A stretch of 8,221 nucleotides of DNA from Bacillota bacterium (GTDB lineage: Bacteria; Bacillota; Clostridia; Lutisporales; Lutisporaceae): assembly GCA_023405875.1 (NCBI GenBank), contig JAEXXN010000594.1:1-8221 (forward strand). The letters are read 5' to 3'. The notes under the pieces were generated by a model, which ran no database searches, was not told where the DNA came from, and saw nothing but the letters and a program-made list of their open reading frames with translations. The translations under genes and the position numbers were made by a program. Shown in pieces: positions 6,526 to 8,221 of this stretch (the stretch's first letter is position 1; the number at the start of each line of letters is the position of its first letter).

Positions 6526-6577
6526 CAGAAATCTTCTGGTGCTGAATTGCTTCTCCATTTGGAAAGGAAATATTATA

Positions 6578-7204
6578 ATGAAAAAGAAGATAATAATCGG
6601 TATCTTAGCAGCTATCTCTATATTATCTCTTGCGGCTTGTAGCAATCCGCCCCAAAAGCCCGACATGTATATTGAGAAAGCAGAACTATCACAACAAGAG
6701 GAAAATATAGCGAAATTGCTTGGAGACAATAGCGATCAGCTTATCTATGATTTTAAATTAGATGACACGATACAAAGTGTTCAAATCAATACATACCGGT
6801 TGATAGATGGTAAATGGCAAAGGATTTCAGGCGGAGGGGGGCGGCAATTCTCCGATGACAAGGGCAGACTTGCTCTTGATTTCGAAAATCTTGCCGAGGG
6901 GGTAAGGATAGCATTACAAAGCGAACATAACAGTGGCTCAACAAAGTATTCTGCTGAGCCCTCTGAAGAATTTGCGGGGATGGGGCGGGCAGCCTCTATA
7001 TTAAATGATTTAACTGAAATAACTTATGAAAAGGAAATCCCTTTGGTGGTACAAATTTTGACTGCTCAGAATTCAATTAGCTCATACAATGTTGAATATT
7101 TTTTTAAACCCGATGAATATGAGAAACATGGTTATGAACATGTTTATGCTATAACAATTCTATTTAGCCAAAAAACAGTTGGAGAATTAGATATGCCAAA
7201 TTAA
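6578..7204 (+). CDS. small lipoprotein of unknown function
   Basis: A 208-residue exported lipoprotein. The N-terminus MKKKIIIGILAAISILSLAAC carries a lysine patch, a hydrophobic core and the lipobox LAAC with the lipid-modified cysteine at 21. The mature part has no motif I recognise. It contains a KLLGDNSDQLIYDFKLDD stretch, a phrase TYRLIDGKWQRISGGGG suggesting a beta-sheet domain, and a C-terminal section around EYFFKPDEYEKHGYEH. The frame is open from a GTG at 6539, but the ATG at 6578 has GGAAAGGAAA at 6561-6570 and places the signal peptide at the start, so I chose it. It lies 52 bases after the adenosyltransferase with no visible terminator or promoter between, so co-transcription is likely. 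The gene is noticeably AT-richer than those to its left. It converges on the gene at 7437. Confidence 0.85.
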   Translation: MKKKIIIGILAAISILSLAACSNPPQKPDMYIEKAELSQQEENIAKLLGDNSDQLIYDFKLDDTIQSVQINTYRLIDGKWQRISGGGGRQFSDDKGRLALDFENLAEGVRIALQSEHNSGSTKYSAEPSEEFAGMGRAASILNDLTEITYEKEIPLVVQILTAQNSISSYNVEYFFKPDEYEKHGYEHVYAITILFSQKTVGELDMPN

Positions 7205-7301
7205 CATTACTAGAAATCAGAAGTGGATAATTCATTTACAACTAAGCTTGAATCTTCTAATCTGTATAATACAGGATATAATGTTCCCCGCTTTCGGCAA
7301 G

Positions 7302-7412
7302 GCCATAACATGGCAAAAACTCAGCCAGACAAGGGGCGAGTGGTATTTTGCTGACGCAAAATCTCCACTCTTAACTCTTGACTGGCTGGATATGCATAGA
7401 GTCCTGATTTGC
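7302..7412. repeat. long interrupted palindrome between convergent genes (terminator, structured RNA or palindromic repeat)
   Basis: The core hairpin is 7322-7388. Its arms are CAGCCAGACAAG (7322-7333) with CTTGACTGGCTG (7377-7388), pairing 11 of 12; then GAGTGG (7338-7343) with CCACTC (7365-7370); then ATTTTGC (7345-7351) with GCAAAAT (7356-7362) around a TGAC loop. Two internal loops interrupt it. Outside are GCAAA (7313-7317) opposite TTTGC (7408-7412) and a small hairpin GCCAT-AAC-ATGGC (7302-7314). Read on the minus strand, the stem is followed by AGTTTTTGC, so it could terminate the gene ending at 7437. It is far more elaborate than an ordinary terminator. The rest of the 232-base gap (7205-7436) shows no gene I can support. 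No second copy exists in the window, so 'repeat' here means inverted repeat only. Confidence 0.6.
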
Positions 7413-7436
7413 ACTTTCTTTTACTAATTTATCTTC

Positions 7437-8221
7437 TCAGTTATAGTTGTTTTCGTCAGACCGGTAAACAATTTCTCCGTTAGGTGCTATTATGTTCACT
7501 TGTTCAAAATAGGGTTCTCTTTGCACATTAGAACCTCCTACAAAGTGCATTACCAAATATTCATGAGTAAATCCCAAACTATCTACAGCTACAACATTAG
7601 AAGTGAGGATTTGTCCATTATTTATAGAATATTTATCGTCAATGTCAAGCATGAATGCTCCGCCTGATCCACTCTCTTTTTCCAAGACTACGGGCGTTTC
7701 TTTTATGATTTCATCATCCACTTTAACCACATATTTTATATCGATAAAGGGGTTATTCTCCTGTGATGGCTTATAATCGATATCAAGATTTCCTTTTACA
7801 CGATATTCATTTGATCCGTAGGAAGATTGTCCGGAAAAACGGGCAAAAATATAGGGAAACACTTGCTCTTTTATACTTGATGCGCTCAAGCCTTTGTGTT
7901 CTTCAACGTTTTTTACGCCATTATCTTCCACAATAATCTTCGGTGAAATGCTATCCGATATCTCAAAATTTTTAGTGGTGAAATACTGCAACCCTGATTT
8001 CTCAAGTTGGACAATCTCTCCGCTAAAATCAAGAGATACCGACATAGTTTCCGTTACTGTCTTTGGCTCTATCGTAAATGTAATTGGTACAGTGAGCGTA
8101 CTAACATCCAGTTTTCCTACTTTTACAGAGGTGTTGTGAATTAAGCTTGCCTGGGCCTCTAATTTTTGGTCTACATTCTGATAGATGGAGTTAATTTGAC
8201 TATTCAAGCGGTCTTTAACAG
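7437..8221 (-). CDS. C-terminal part of an unrecognised, probably extracellular protein (truncated by window edge)
   Basis: The frame is open to the right edge, so this is the last 260 or so residues of a longer protein; a TTG at 8207 is in frame but need not be the start, because the upstream codons (VKDR) continue without a stop. The visible part begins with a helical segment, INSIYQNVDQKLEAQASLI, followed by alternating hydrophobic/polar stretches typical of beta sheet (for example VPITFTIEPKTVTETMSVSL). A Gly/Ser phrase KESGSGGAFMLDIDD comes later and the end is hydrophilic. This suggests a surface protein whose N-terminal membrane anchor lies outside the window. I do not recognise the family. 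The DNA is AT-rich (33% GC in one sampled line). It converges on the lipoprotein gene, and its 3' end faces the palindromic element, which may terminate it. Confidence 0.75.
   Translation of the reverse strand, partial: VKDRLNSQINSIYQNVDQKLEAQASLIHNTSVKVGKLDVSTLTVPITFTIEPKTVTETMSVSLDFSGEIVQLEKSGLQYFTTKNFEISDSISPKIIVEDNGVKNVEEHKGLSASSIKEQVFPYIFARFSGQSSYGSNEYRVKGNLDIDYKPSQENNPFIDIKYVVKVDDEIIKETPVVLEKESGSGGAFMLDIDDKYSINNGQILTSNVVAVDSLGFTHEYLVMHFVGGSNVQREPYFEQVNIIAPNGEIVYRSDENNYN

Noticed and set aside
6187..6729. 180-residue minus-strand open frame opposite the adenosyltransferase and lipoprotein starts
   Set aside because: It is antisense to a clearly identified enzyme, crosses a gene boundary, and lacks a ribosome site or recognisable domain.
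7232..7427. Short open frames on both strands (60 residues on minus at 7232-7414; 48 residues on plus at 7281-7427)
   Set aside because: Neither has a convincing ribosome site, and both arise from the palindromic element, whose two arms are complementary. Non-coding structure explains them better.
7205..7436. Insertion sequence or miniature transposable element in the convergent gap
   Set aside because: I looked for terminal inverted repeats with target duplications at the ends of the gap and found none that convince; only the internal palindrome is supported.

Overview
The window looks like a chromosomal segment of an anaerobic, Gram-positive member of the Clostridia. The grounds are purine-rich Shine-Dalgarno sites before nearly every gene, near-consensus sigma-A promoters (two with perfect TATAAT boxes and 17-18 base spacers), frequent ATA codons, and Firmicutes-type families (ECF transporter S component, lipobox lipoprotein, DUF4330). 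No species is assigned.

The left half is read on the minus strand. At the far left is a tightly packed surface-polysaccharide operon: a strong promoter (3178-3207), a 641-residue O-antigen ligase/polymerase-like membrane protein, a GT4 glycosyltransferase overlapping it by 4 bases (ATGA), and the first residues of a DUF4330 protein that overlaps the glycosyltransferase and runs off the left edge. Immediately upstream, and insulated by a textbook intrinsic terminator (3221-3258), is a secreted coiled-coil protein of unknown function. Upstream again are an ECF transporter substrate-binding subunit with its own promoter and a foldable 5' leader, and a P1 (DmpA/ThnT-type) N-terminal-nucleophile hydrolase. 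The hydrolase and transporter may form a vitamin-precursor salvage pair; that is inference.

The P1 gene is divergent from a plus-strand PduO-type cob(I)alamin adenosyltransferase, which starts with TTG behind a strong promoter. A small lipoprotein gene of unknown function follows 52 bases later. From about 6530 rightward the DNA is visibly more AT-rich (sampled lines 33-35% GC against 53% in the P1 gene), which suggests a more recently acquired or variable stretch.

The lipoprotein gene converges on a minus-strand gene that is cut by the right edge and encodes the C-terminal part of an unrecognised, probably extracellular beta-rich protein. The 232-base gap between them holds the most elaborate structure in the window: a long interrupted hairpin (7322-7388, 24 of 25 designated positions paired) followed on the minus strand by a short T run. 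It may be an unusual terminator, a structured RNA or a palindromic repeat element. I see no tRNA, rRNA, CRISPR array, transposase or phage gene.
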